Shown: piece after piece, positions 52,170 to 60,701 of the stretch | Position numbering within the stretch: the first letter of the stretch is position 1 | Layout: each line of letters opens with the position of its first letter | From: Pleurocapsa sp. FMAR1 | GTDB lineage: Bacteria > Cyanobacteriota > Cyanobacteriia > Cyanobacteriales > Xenococcaceae | Assembly: GCF_963665995.1 (NCBI RefSeq) | Contig: NZ_OY762512.1 | Span: 4,588,001 to 4,652,000 of the forward strand | Reading direction: 5' to 3' | Length of the DNA: 64,000 nt | Position numbers and translations under genes: made by a program | Notes under the pieces: generated by a model | What the model saw: the letters and a program-made list of their open reading frames with translations, nothing else | What the model was told of the DNA's origin: nothing | Database searches by the model: none

Positions 52170-52742
52170 TTATTTTCTTTTCGGATACAACCATCTTGAA
52201 AACAACCTAGTCATTCTGGGCATGGCTACATAGGTCATTAACAATACGAGTATAGCGGTAGTAATCAAACTTCGTAGCAATAAAGGTAAAGGAAATAATG
52301 CTAATAAACGTACAAGGGTTAAATTCGCCAGTTGGATTAAGGGAAAAAGAGTTAGCAAAGTTACCGTTGCCATCTTGTAGCGTGGCGGGGGAATGATTCG
52401 CCTGGGAAAAGGCAAGGTAAACCAAGTCTCTAAGCCTGTAATCATTTTAATTTTAGCTGGTTCTAGGCGCAAACTTTCTGCACGGGCTAACCACTGACGG
52501 CGACATTCTGATTCCTGCCAAATTTGCAAATTACTGACATGATCGAATTTAAAAATAATTTGATATTCGTTGTCTTCAGAACTACTCGGACGAAAAACAT
52601 TAGCACCTAAATGTCCTTCAAAAGTCATAGCGGTCGCGGTAATACCAGAGACAAACTTCTCAAATGCCTCTTCACATCCTGGTTTAACTCGTCGTGAAAT
52701 AACAACGGTGACTGGCGGATCGACTGAGTAATCGTGACTCAT
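52170..52742 (-). CDS. ABM-domain membrane protein
   Basis: In 190 residues, the N-terminal antibiotic biosynthesis monooxygenase domain (about 10-105: TVVISRRVKPGCEEAFEKFV, GHLGANVFRPSS, YQIIFKFDHVSNLQIW) is joined to two or three membrane helices (about 120-180). This architecture is common in cyanobacteria and has no assigned substrate. It is divergent from the Rieske oxygenase gene with a 179-base gap between them. Confidence 0.88.
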   Translation of the reverse strand: MSHDYSVDPPVTVVISRRVKPGCEEAFEKFVSGITATAMTFEGHLGANVFRPSSSEDNEYQIIFKFDHVSNLQIWQESECRRQWLARAESLRLEPAKIKMITGLETWFTLPFPRRIIPPPRYKMATVTLLTLFPLIQLANLTLVRLLALFPLPLLLRSLITTAILVLLMTYVAMPRMTRLFSRWLYPKRK

Positions 52743-52921
52743 TCCCTTGTTTTTAAACTTTTAGATTAAGTGAAATCGGGATCAAAATCGTAGTTGTATG
52801 ACCAATAGTAATTTTATGAAAAATAATTAATTAGTAGCTGAGGATACATCTTTATTGATTTTAACTGTATACAGTATGCAATATTAAGCAAAAAATTATT
52901 AATGACTAGGTTTTTACCTTT

Positions 52922-53914
52922 ATGCTAGTCACAAAAGAAGAAATATTCAAAAGGTTTTGGTATCCTGTGATGCCAACCTCACAAATGTCAGAGCAACCTC
53001 AAGGATTTGAGTTATTAGGTCAAAAAATTGTCTTGTGGTTAGATGATTTGGGTCAACCAGCAGTGGCAAGCGATCGCTGTTGTCATCGTTCGGCACAGCT
53101 ATCTAAAGGCAAAGTTATCGACGGCAATCTTGTCTGTCCCTATCACGGCTGGCGGTTTGACGGCTCGGGAGTCTGCGTTAAAGTTCCTCAGCTAGAAGAC
53201 AATAGCCAGATACCTAAAACATATCAAATAAATACCTTTTTGGCTCAAGAACGTTACGGATATGTGTGGGTATGCCTGGGTGAACCTCTAAATGGAATTC
53301 CTGAAATAGCTGAAGCCAAAGATCCTAGTTTTCGTTTGATTCCCGAATTTTATGAAACTTGGCACTGTGCAGGCTTAAGAGTGATGGAAAACGAATTCGA
53401 TCTAGCTCATCCTACCTTTGTCCACACTACGACTTTTGGGAGTGAAGCTCATCCTGTTCCTGACGCAATAGAAGTAAGGGAAACTGAATACGGTATTACT
53501 GGTACAGCTACTTTGGGGGTGGTTAACCCCGAACAGCAGCAGAAAAATCTCAAAATGGATGAAGGAATAACTACCAGAGTTTTAGATTTAGACTGGTATT
53601 TACCCTTTACCTGCAAGCTGAGGATCAATTATCTCAACGGCTTAGTCCATATCATAGTTAATACCACGACCCCAATTAACGATTCAGCTTCGCAAATTGT
53701 GCAGTTTTGTTTGCGAAATGATACCGAAGCTGACGTGAAAGCAAAAGACGTGGTGGCATTCGATCGGGCAGTAACCTTAGAAGACAAAGCTGTATTAGAG
53801 ACTACTGATTATGATGTGCCTCTGGATATAAAAATAGAACAACACATGATGACAGATAAGCCAGGGATTTTGATGCGACGAAAGTTGAGCAAGCTTTTGG
53901 CAAGTAACAAGTAA
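52922..53914 (+). CDS. Rieske-type ring-hydroxylating oxygenase, candidate (hypo)xanthine oxidase (HpxD-like)
   Basis: The 330-residue oxygenase has a Rieske 2Fe-2S centre, C53-x-H55 and C72-x2-H75 (RCCHRSAQL and CPYHGWRFDG). The mononuclear iron site is N157, D160, H163 and H168 in ENEFDLAHPTFVH. It contains no reductase domain. Position between NCS2 permeases and urate hydroxylase suggests oxidation of a purine. In Klebsiella, HpxD with reductase HpxE is implicated in hypoxanthine/xanthine oxidation, and NdmA-type Rieske enzymes demethylate methylxanthines. The purine substrate is inferred from context; a pheophorbide-type or other substrate remains possible. Confidence 0.85.
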   Translation: MLVTKEEIFKRFWYPVMPTSQMSEQPQGFELLGQKIVLWLDDLGQPAVASDRCCHRSAQLSKGKVIDGNLVCPYHGWRFDGSGVCVKVPQLEDNSQIPKTYQINTFLAQERYGYVWVCLGEPLNGIPEIAEAKDPSFRLIPEFYETWHCAGLRVMENEFDLAHPTFVHTTTFGSEAHPVPDAIEVRETEYGITGTATLGVVNPEQQQKNLKMDEGITTRVLDLDWYLPFTCKLRINYLNGLVHIIVNTTTPINDSASQIVQFCLRNDTEADVKAKDVVAFDRAVTLEDKAVLETTDYDVPLDIKIEQHMMTDKPGILMRRKLSKLLASNK

Positions 53915-53949
53915 AAGATAGGGGTGAACGAATGTTCGCCTGTACAGCA

Positions 53950-55389
53950 ATGAATATTGACCAAGATGTTATAGATCGCCAGGACATAAATCGACCTAAA
54001 GGTGAACCGCCTCGTGGGGGTTGGCAAGGTGCGATCGCCAATTATTTTGAATTCGATTACTATCGCACTAACTTTCGCACTGAGATCGTAGCTGGTGTGA
54101 CTACCTTTATGACCATGGCGTACATTTTGGTAGTTAACCCGTTGATCCTTTCTGATGCCATCTTTCTGAACGAACCAAAAGATTTATTTGCCGAGTTAGT
54201 AGTTGCCACAGCAGTATCGGCAGGTATTGGCACGCTGATTATGGGTTTATTAGCGAAATATCCCTTTGCCCTGGCACCAGGTATGGGAATCAATGCTTTT
54301 TTTGCCTATTCGGTGGTGCTGGGTTTGGGTATCGATTGGCGTCTAGCTTTGGCTTGTGTCTTTGTTGAAGGTTTAGTCTTTATTCTGCTCACTGTTACCG
54401 ATATTCGTCGCCATCTAATTACTGCCGTACCTACTTCAATCAAATCAGCAACGACGGTGGGAATTGGCTTATTTTTAGCTTATATCGGCTTAGGTGGGGC
54501 AACAGCCACAGGCGGTGCGGGGCTAATTGTGGCTAATGAAGTTACCAAAACCAATTTTGGTAGTTTGGCACAGCCCCAAAGCTTGATGGCAATATTTGGT
54601 ATTTTTCTGACGGCTTTTTTTATGGTGCGACGCATCAAAGGAGCATTACTTTGGGGAATTATCGGCACTGCTATTTTGGGCTGGGTATTTGGCGTAGCTA
54701 ACGCACCTCAGGGATTTGCCTCGATTCCTGCCTTTCCCAAAGATTTATTTGGGGCAGCATTTATCGGCTTAGGAGGAATTAACGGTAGTAACTGGATTGA
54801 CTTTCTGGCTGTACTGCTGGTATTTCTCTTTGTCGATATGTTCGATACCATCGGCACATTGGCTGGGGTGGGAATGCAGGCAGGATATATCGATGAGAAT
54901 GGCGAATTACCAAGGGCTAATCGAGCTTTAACCGCAGATGCGATCGCAACTACGGCGGGGGCAGTCATGGGAACATCTAGCGTTACCACCTTTGTGGAGT
55001 CGGCTTCAGGGGTAGCCGAGGGAGGACGTACTGGCTTTACATCGGTAATAGTTGCGGGGTTATTCTTTATTTCCTTAATATTTACACCGATTTTTGAAGC
55101 TATACCAGCCTTTGCCACTACTCCAGCCCTAACTATTGTCGGCGTATTGATGATGGCAAGTATTACCAGTATTAACTGGGAGGATTTAACCGAAGCTATA
55201 CCAGCGTTTCTGACTATCTTTTTTATTCCCTTTGCTTTTTCAATTGCAGCAGGCTTATCTATTGGCTTAATTGCCTATCCTCTATTAAAAACCTTTAAAG
55301 GTAAAGCTGAAGATGTTCCCATAGTCACCTGGATTCTGGCAGCTATATTTATCGCTCGCTTTATTTTTATGACCCTGCGCTTTGGATAA
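53950..55389 (+). CDS. AzgA-type hypoxanthine/guanine/adenine permease
   Basis: The 479-residue protein matches the AzgA branch of NCS2: an N-terminal FRTEIVAGVTTFMTMAYILVVNP, ALAPGMGINAFFAYSVV, FLFVDMFDTIGTLAGVG, and GAVMGTSSVTTFVESASGVAEGGRTGFTSV. These transport adenine, guanine and hypoxanthine with protons. The upstream ATG at 53932 lies in a GGTGAACGAATGTTCGCC hairpin repeat, so the ATG at 53950 is preferred. It follows the Rieske oxygenase gene by 35 bases, probably in one transcript. Confidence 0.93.
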   Translation: MNIDQDVIDRQDINRPKGEPPRGGWQGAIANYFEFDYYRTNFRTEIVAGVTTFMTMAYILVVNPLILSDAIFLNEPKDLFAELVVATAVSAGIGTLIMGLLAKYPFALAPGMGINAFFAYSVVLGLGIDWRLALACVFVEGLVFILLTVTDIRRHLITAVPTSIKSATTVGIGLFLAYIGLGGATATGGAGLIVANEVTKTNFGSLAQPQSLMAIFGIFLTAFFMVRRIKGALLWGIIGTAILGWVFGVANAPQGFASIPAFPKDLFGAAFIGLGGINGSNWIDFLAVLLVFLFVDMFDTIGTLAGVGMQAGYIDENGELPRANRALTADAIATTAGAVMGTSSVTTFVESASGVAEGGRTGFTSVIVAGLFFISLIFTPIFEAIPAFATTPALTIVGVLMMASITSINWEDLTEAIPAFLTIFFIPFAFSIAAGLSIGLIAYPLLKTFKGKAEDVPIVTWILAAIFIARFIFMTLRFG

Positions 55390-55475
55390 CTGTAAGGGCT
55401 GTTCGCAAACAACCCCCACAAATTAATGCTTTGGCGAAATGCCTCTTTTGATAACTAACAACTAATAACTAAATT

Positions 55476-56876
55476 ATGGTACAACCTACAAATCAAGAAT
55501 TAACTTTAGAAGAAGATATTAAAACACAAGCACCTGCTTCGATTGAGTCCGATTTAATTTATGGTCTAGAAGCGCGTCCACCGTTTGTGGAATCAATCTT
55601 TGTAGCGTTGCAGCACGTATTTGCCTGTTTTGTCGGTATCATTACCCCTGGGCTGATTATCTGCGGTGCGTTAGAAGTGCCTCCTGCCGATACTACCTTT
55701 ATTCTCAGTATGTCTTTGTTTGTCTCAGGTATTGCTACCTTTATCCAAGCCAAAAGATTTGGACCAGTAGGTTCAGGCTTATTAAGCATTCAGGGGACAA
55801 GCTTTGCTTTTCTCGGTCCAATTATCGGCGCGGGATTGGCAGTAAAAGGCTCTGGCGGTACTGTTGAAGATGCTTTAGGATTGATTTTTGGTCTTTGCTT
55901 TTTTGGTGCATTTATCGAAATATTTATCAGTCGCTTTTTACATTTAGCCAATAAAATTATTACGCCAATGGTGACAGGAGTAGTGGTCACTTTAATTGGT
56001 TTGACTCTGATTAAAGTCGGCATTACTTCCATGGGCGGTGGTGTAGTAGCCCAAAATAATGAAACTTTTGGTAATCCTGTTTATTTGGGAGTGTCACTCC
56101 TAGTCTTGGCGGTAATCGTTGGTTTAAACTGCACGACTAACAACTATCTACGGATGTCATCTATTGTCATTGGTTTAGTTGTCGGTTATGTAGTGTCAAT
56201 ACCTTTGGGACTAGTGGATTTTAGCAATTTAGCTGGCTTACCTGCAATTGCCTTGCCAATTCCATTTCGCTATGGCTTTAGCTTTAACTTCGGGGCATTT
56301 ATTCCTTTTGCCTTTTTGTATGTAATTACCTCTATCGAAACTATTGGCGATCTTACCGCAACCTCGGCTATTTCGGGAGAGCCAATAGAAGGACCTGTAT
56401 ACTTTCGCAGAATTAAAGGAGGAGTCTTAGGAGACGGGGTTAACTCAATTCTTGCTGCCTGCTTTAATACCTTTCCCAATACTAGCTTTAGCCAAAACAA
56501 CGGCGTAATTCAGCTTACGGGTGTAGGCAGTCGTTATGTAGGTTATTTTATCTCGGTAATTTTTGTCATTCTTGGTTTATTTCCGATTATTGCAGGAACT
56601 TTCCAAGCTTTACCCCAGCCAGTATTAGGCGGTGCAACTATTGTCATGTTTGGGACGGTAGCAGTAGCAGGAATTAAAATTATCTCCTGCGTTAATCTTA
56701 CTAAGCGTAACTCAATTATTCTTGCCACTGCTTTAGGTTTGGGCTTGGGCGTTACCTTTGTGCCTGAAATTTTAGATAAGTTGCCAGCCTTGATCAAAAG
56801 TCTTTTCGCTTCTGGGATCTCTACAGGCGGACTCACAGCGTTAGTTCTTAATTTGATTTTGCCAGGCAGAGAATAA
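55476..56876 (+). CDS. NCS2 purine permease (uracil-xanthine/urate type), second of two
   Basis: The 466 residues are clearly paralogous to the gene at 48165, sharing VGSGLLSIQG-SFAFL, IGDLTATSAISGEPI and SQNNGVIQLTGVGSRYVG. Both have 14 hydrophobic segments. One may favour xanthine and the other urate, but this cannot be read from the motif alone. It follows the AzgA-type gene by 86 bases and precedes the urate hydroxylase gene by 161 bases. Confidence 0.93.
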   Translation: MVQPTNQELTLEEDIKTQAPASIESDLIYGLEARPPFVESIFVALQHVFACFVGIITPGLIICGALEVPPADTTFILSMSLFVSGIATFIQAKRFGPVGSGLLSIQGTSFAFLGPIIGAGLAVKGSGGTVEDALGLIFGLCFFGAFIEIFISRFLHLANKIITPMVTGVVVTLIGLTLIKVGITSMGGGVVAQNNETFGNPVYLGVSLLVLAVIVGLNCTTNNYLRMSSIVIGLVVGYVVSIPLGLVDFSNLAGLPAIALPIPFRYGFSFNFGAFIPFAFLYVITSIETIGDLTATSAISGEPIEGPVYFRRIKGGVLGDGVNSILAACFNTFPNTSFSQNNGVIQLTGVGSRYVGYFISVIFVILGLFPIIAGTFQALPQPVLGGATIVMFGTVAVAGIKIISCVNLTKRNSIILATALGLGLGVTFVPEILDKLPALIKSLFASGISTGGLTALVLNLILPGRE

Positions 56877-57037
56877 TTTCATTGAGCATTAAACATTTAT
56901 CAGATTTAGAAGTAGGGTGGGTTAGAGAGCTAATTTAAGATATCTAGCCAAGTCTTGAAACCTATCGTAACCTACCATCAAAAACTACTTATTTGATTAA
57001 TTGACGATTAACTACTAGCAATCAAAAAATATTCAAA

Positions 57038-58201
57038 ATGTATCAATTAAAAGCAATTGTGATTGGCGCGGGAATGGCTGGATTAGCTACAGGTATTGCC
57101 TTACGTCAGGCGGGATACGAGGTAGAAATCTATGAGAAGACTACAAAACTTCGTCCTGCGGGGGCGGGAATTTCTCTGTGGTCGAATGGAATTAAAGTTC
57201 TAAATAAATTAGGACTGGGTAAGGAAGTTGCTGCCATTGGCGGACAGATGAACCGCATGGAATACCGTAATCTTCAAGGAGAGGTTCTAAATGATGTCAA
57301 CTTGATTCCTTTAATGGAACAGGTAGGACAAAGACCTTATCCTGTATCCCGTACTGATTTACAGCAGATGATGCTCGACGCCTTTGGCGAGTCTGATGTA
57401 AAAATGGGTATGCGCTGTGTAGAAGTTAAGCAAGATGTAGATAGTGCCACCGCTATCTTTGAAGATGGTAGTACTGCCACAGGAGATGTGGTTATTGGTG
57501 CTGATGGGATTCATTCAGTAGTGCGTACTTATCTTGCTGGTGGAAAAATAGAATCTCGCTATGCGGGTTATGTTAACTGGAATGGTTTGGTAGAAGCTAG
57601 TCCCGATTTAGCTGAAAATGATGTTTGGGTAATTTATGTTGGCGATGGCAAAAGGGCATCGATGATGCCTATAGGAGGCGGACGTTTTTACTATTTTATG
57701 GGTTGTCCAAAACCCCAAGGAACAAAAACCCCTCCTGAAGAAATTCGCGCTGAATTAAAAGAAACCTTTGCAGGATGGGCGCAACCAGTGCAAAACCTGA
57801 TTGAAAAGCTCGACCCCGAACAGGTTAACCGCCTTGAAATTAGCGATATCGATCCTCTTCCTAGCTTAGTTGAAGGTAGAATTGCCTTAGTAGGAGATTC
57901 TGCCCATGCTACCACACCGACTTTGGGACAAGGAGGCTGTCAGGCGATGGAGGATGCGGAAGTGCTATGTCGCTATTTGATAACAACTAACATCAGCGTC
58001 GAAGATGCCCTCAAGCGTTATCAAGCAGAACGAAAAGAACGGGTAGCTAAGTTGGTTTTAAAAGCCCGCAAGCGCACCGACACTATTTATAATAAAGAAC
58101 CAGATTTGACCAAGCAATGGTATGAGCAGTTAAAACAAGAACAAGCCGAGGATGTTACAGGTGCGATCGCCAAAATAATTCTTGGTGGACCATTGCATTA
58201 A
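57038..58201 (+). CDS. hpxO: FAD-dependent urate hydroxylase (HpxO-like)
   Basis: This 387-residue class A flavin monooxygenase converts urate to 5-hydroxyisourate using NADH and oxygen. Visible: VIGAGMAGLATGIALRQAG for FAD (about 8-26), IGADGIHSVVR with the DG motif (about 153-163), YAGYVNWNGLVE, and the FAD-pyrophosphate GDSAHATTPTLGQGGCQAMED (Asp287). Arg206 in GKRASMMP and Tyr218 in GRFYYF have the 12-residue spacing of the Klebsiella HpxO catalytic pair Arg204/Tyr216. The next gene hydrolyses the product. Without urate context it would be called a salicylate-hydroxylase-like enzyme. Confidence 0.9.
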   Translation: MYQLKAIVIGAGMAGLATGIALRQAGYEVEIYEKTTKLRPAGAGISLWSNGIKVLNKLGLGKEVAAIGGQMNRMEYRNLQGEVLNDVNLIPLMEQVGQRPYPVSRTDLQQMMLDAFGESDVKMGMRCVEVKQDVDSATAIFEDGSTATGDVVIGADGIHSVVRTYLAGGKIESRYAGYVNWNGLVEASPDLAENDVWVIYVGDGKRASMMPIGGGRFYYFMGCPKPQGTKTPPEEIRAELKETFAGWAQPVQNLIEKLDPEQVNRLEISDIDPLPSLVEGRIALVGDSAHATTPTLGQGGCQAMEDAEVLCRYLITTNISVEDALKRYQAERKERVAKLVLKARKRTDTIYNKEPDLTKQWYEQLKQEQAEDVTGAIAKIILGGPLH

Positions 58202-58224
58202 CGAGCAACCCCCTAAAGTAGTAT

Positions 58225-58278
58225 GGTGGGCAAAAAATAAATTTGTTAGTAATTGAAAATCAATTATTTTTGCCCACC
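58225..58278. repeat. Inverted repeat GGTGGGCAAAAAATAA ... TTATTTTTGCCCACC
   Basis: Arms of about 15 bases lie between the urate hydroxylase and 5-hydroxyisourate hydrolase genes, related to the structure at 23232-23299. It might attenuate transcription within the operon. Confidence 0.65.
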
Positions 58279-58328
58279 GCAATAACCAGTCTCATCTTCG
58301 CGGGATCTAAATAATTAGTAATCAATTT

Positions 58329-58688
58329 ATGTCAGGTAAATTAACAACTCACGTTTTAGATACGGCAAATGGTTGTCCTGGTTCGGGAATTGCGATCGCA
58401 CTTTGGAAGCTCGATCTAAACATAGATTCCAAAACCTTATTAAAAACCGTCAAAACCAATCATGACGGACGTACTGACGAACCGTTGTTAGTAGGGGATG
58501 AATTAGAAACTGGGGTATATGAGCTAATTTTCACTGTTGGTAACTATTTTGCACGCTATGGAGACTATCCTAATCCCTCTTTTTTAGATGAAATTCCCCT
58601 TCGTTTCGGCGTTAACGATATCAAGGCTCACTATCACGTTCCCTTGCTAGTTTCTCCTTGGTCTTATAGTACCTATCGTGGAAGTTAA
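58329..58688 (+). CDS. uraH: 5-hydroxyisourate hydrolase (transthyretin-like)
   Basis: The 119-residue enzyme opens the 5-hydroxyisourate ring to OHCU. It has the family N terminus KLTTHVLDTANGCPGSGIAIALWKL (His8 catalytic, Arg in GRTDEPL), HYHVPLLVSPWSYSTYRGS at the end, and the diagnostic C-terminal tetrapeptide YRGS. Length is normal for a cytoplasmic form with no signal peptide. It lies 127 bases after the urate hydroxylase gene. The following enzyme, OHCU decarboxylase, and allantoinase are not in the window. Confidence 0.96.
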   Translation: MSGKLTTHVLDTANGCPGSGIAIALWKLDLNIDSKTLLKTVKTNHDGRTDEPLLVGDELETGVYELIFTVGNYFARYGDYPNPSFLDEIPLRFGVNDIKAHYHVPLLVSPWSYSTYRGS

Positions 58689-58739
58689 ATAAAAATCAAG
58701 GAACAATAGGCGATCGCACATAGGTTACAAAACTAACCT

Positions 58740-59078
58740 TTAACCCAAAACTAAGTCCATTAATTCTTCAAGTTTGTTGCGATCGCTTTTTTTCAATTTA
58801 CCTAATTTTCTGATTATCAAGCTTTTCTCTGTAGTAGTGATTACAGGCTTGATAACAGAAGGTTTGAGCAAACCAGCACTCTTCCAATCAGCAATTATCA
58901 TTTCTCCGAAATTAATAGAGGTATTAAACTGACTGGTAATTGCCATAATAATTAAGTCAGGCTTCTGAATATTGTATTTATCCGAACTAATGATAACAGT
59001 AGGTCTTTTCTTTACTAAAGTTTGATCTGTGAACGGAAAAGGGACAAGTAAAATATCGCCAAAACTATAAATTGTCAT
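58740..59078 (-). CDS. PemK/MazF-family toxin (endoribonuclease)
   Basis: The 112-residue protein has the family's SH3-like barrel start YSFGDILLVPFPFTDQTLVKKRPTVIIS, SINFGEM, and SVIKPVITTTEKSLIIRKLGKL. MazF-type toxins cleave mRNA at short motifs. Its start overlaps the antitoxin stop region by 14 bases, the normal antitoxin-first arrangement. Confidence 0.88.
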   Translation of the reverse strand: MTIYSFGDILLVPFPFTDQTLVKKRPTVIISSDKYNIQKPDLIIMAITSQFNTSINFGEMIIADWKSAGLLKPSVIKPVITTTEKSLIIRKLGKLKKSDRNKLEELMDLVLG

Positions 59079-59274
59079 ATTCCGCGTCTTCAGGGTTGTT
59101 CCAAACTCGCTCGAATGAATATTCGGCTAACTTTGATGAAGCAAATACTAATCCGTCATCTAAATTATCTGCTTGTAGCGAATCAATAAATTGTTCTACC
59201 TGCTGAATTTGCTCTACAGATAATTGATTTACCTTTTTGATAACCCTGTTTTCTAAATTACTTTTTACTTCCAT
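59065..59274 (-). CDS. Antitoxin partner of the PemK/MazF-type toxin
   Basis: The 69-residue protein is acidic and helical, with VNQLSVEQIQQVEQFIDSL in the N-terminal half and the C-terminal tail LAEYSFERVWNNPEDAEYDNL, which is common in cyanobacterial antitoxins and probably wraps the toxin. It precedes and overlaps the toxin gene on the minus strand. Autoregulation is expected but no operator was identified. Confidence 0.82.
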   Translation of the reverse strand: MEVKSNLENRVIKKVNQLSVEQIQQVEQFIDSLQADNLDDGLVFASSKLAEYSFERVWNNPEDAEYDNL

Positions 59275-59337
59275 TGAGATAAACGCATTGTTTAATTTTT
59301 TCTATAGCAATCGAGAGACTTATTATCTTATATATTA

Positions 59338-59400
59338 CGCTTAGTGTGAATTAGCGGTGAGAAAAGGGTACTAGATGCGGACAAGTCCTTTCTCGCATCT
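59338..59400 (+). repeat. Isolated end of the AATGTGAATT element family
   Basis: CGCTTAGTGTGAATTAGCGGTGAG matches the left end of the 409-bp element at 24967, but no right end follows nearby. It is probably a solo end or decayed copy in the gap between antitoxin and threonine aldolase genes. Confidence 0.6.
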
Positions 59401-59420
59401 GCCCCTAAAGAATTCAAAAT

Positions 59421-60458
59421 TCATGAAAAATTAGCGATCGCATCTTTGATATCGCCGACTAATTCATCAATTCGAGATTTGGTAGTATCCCAAGCACAGA
59501 CAAAACGAACTCCTTCAACACCAATAAAGGTGTAAAAATTCCAGCCTTTAGCTCTTAAGGCTTTAATCACTGTTTCAGGCATTTTAAGAAAAACACTATT
59601 TACTTCCCTAGGAAACATAAGCTCAAGTTGCGGTATTACGGATAATCTTTGTGACAAATACTCGGCGCATTCATTGGCATGACGAGCATTTCTTAGCCAA
59701 GCGCCTGTCTCTAATAAACCTAAAAAAGGTGCAGCAATAAAGCGCATCTTAGAGGCTAGTTGTCCAGCTTGCTTACAACGATAGGCAAAATCTTCGGCTA
59801 ATTCTTTATTAAAGAAAATAATCGCTTCACCTAATGCCATGCCGTTTTTAGTGCCACAAAAACACAATACATCTACGCCACATTTCCAGGTTATTTCTGC
59901 TGGAGTTTTGTTCATCGCTACCAGCGCATTAGCAAACCTCGCACCATCCAAATGAATTTTTAATTGATATTTTTGGGCAACTTCCTTAATTGCCATTAAT
60001 TCTTCAATTGTGTACAAAGTTCCTAATTCTGTTGCCTGAGTTAGGCTGATAACTTTAGGTTTGGGATAGTGAATATCCGTTCTTTTATTAATAATTGAAA
60101 TAATAGCTTCGGTGGTTAATTTGCCATTTATTCCTTGACCCAACAATAATTTAGAACCATTGGAAGCAAATTCTGGCGCACCACATTCATCAGTTTCAAT
60201 ATGAGCTAATTCATGACAAATCACACTATGATAGGACTGGCAAAGAGCAGCCAAGGATAAAGAATTGGCGGCTGTACCGTTAAAGACAAAAAAGACTTCA
60301 CACTCAGTTTCAAAAACATTGCGAAAATAATCGGTTGCTTTTTGAGTCCATTCGTCGTTACCGTAAGCCAAGGCACTTCCTTGGTTTGCCCTAATCATAT
60401 ACTCCATTGCTTCTGGGCAAATGCCAGAGTAATTATCACTGGTAAATTGTTCTAACAT
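59421..60458 (-). CDS. ltaE: Low-specificity L-threonine aldolase (beta-eliminating lyase family)
   Basis: The 345-residue PLP enzyme cleaves L-threonine or allo-threonine to glycine and acetaldehyde. Marks are FTSDNYSGICPEAMEYM at the start, VFNGTAANSLSLAAL, HIETDECGAPE, KIHLDGARFANALVAM, and the PLP lysine near residue 209 in CFCGTKNGMALGEA. It appears monocistronic. A repeat copy lies just upstream (60597-60676). Confidence 0.92.
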   Translation of the reverse strand: MLEQFTSDNYSGICPEAMEYMIRANQGSALAYGNDEWTQKATDYFRNVFETECEVFFVFNGTAANSLSLAALCQSYHSVICHELAHIETDECGAPEFASNGSKLLLGQGINGKLTTEAIISIINKRTDIHYPKPKVISLTQATELGTLYTIEELMAIKEVAQKYQLKIHLDGARFANALVAMNKTPAEITWKCGVDVLCFCGTKNGMALGEAIIFFNKELAEDFAYRCKQAGQLASKMRFIAAPFLGLLETGAWLRNARHANECAEYLSQRLSVIPQLELMFPREVNSVFLKMPETVIKALRAKGWNFYTFIGVEGVRFVCAWDTTKSRIDELVGDIKDAIANFS

Positions 60459-60596
60459 TGGCTAATAAGTCTCGGTATTTGATTAAAGGCAATGACTCTA
60501 GGCTAAGTTAAACATTCCTGAAAATATTCATTTGATTTAATTCCCCAAACCCTTCATAGTCCTAAACTTAAACTAGTTGAACATTTGTGGGATTGG

Positions 60597-60676
60597 TATC
60601 AAGTCCGTTTAAACGGACTTTGTTTGTTAGACAGAGAATTTATTCTCTGGAAGGGCGAGAATGAAACAGCCCTGCC
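60597..60676 (-). repeat. Second copy of the AAGTCCGTTTAAACGGACTT palindromic element
   Basis: It holds AAGTCCGTTTAAACGGACTT (60601-60620) and CAGAGAATTTATTCTCTGG (60632-60650), then GAATGAAACAGCCCTGC. Read in reverse complement it aligns with 12846-12919. It lies between the threonine aldolase and Ycf39-like genes. Confidence 0.7.
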
Positions 60677-60701
60677 CAACGAAAGTGTTTCTTTGTTCTG
60701 C

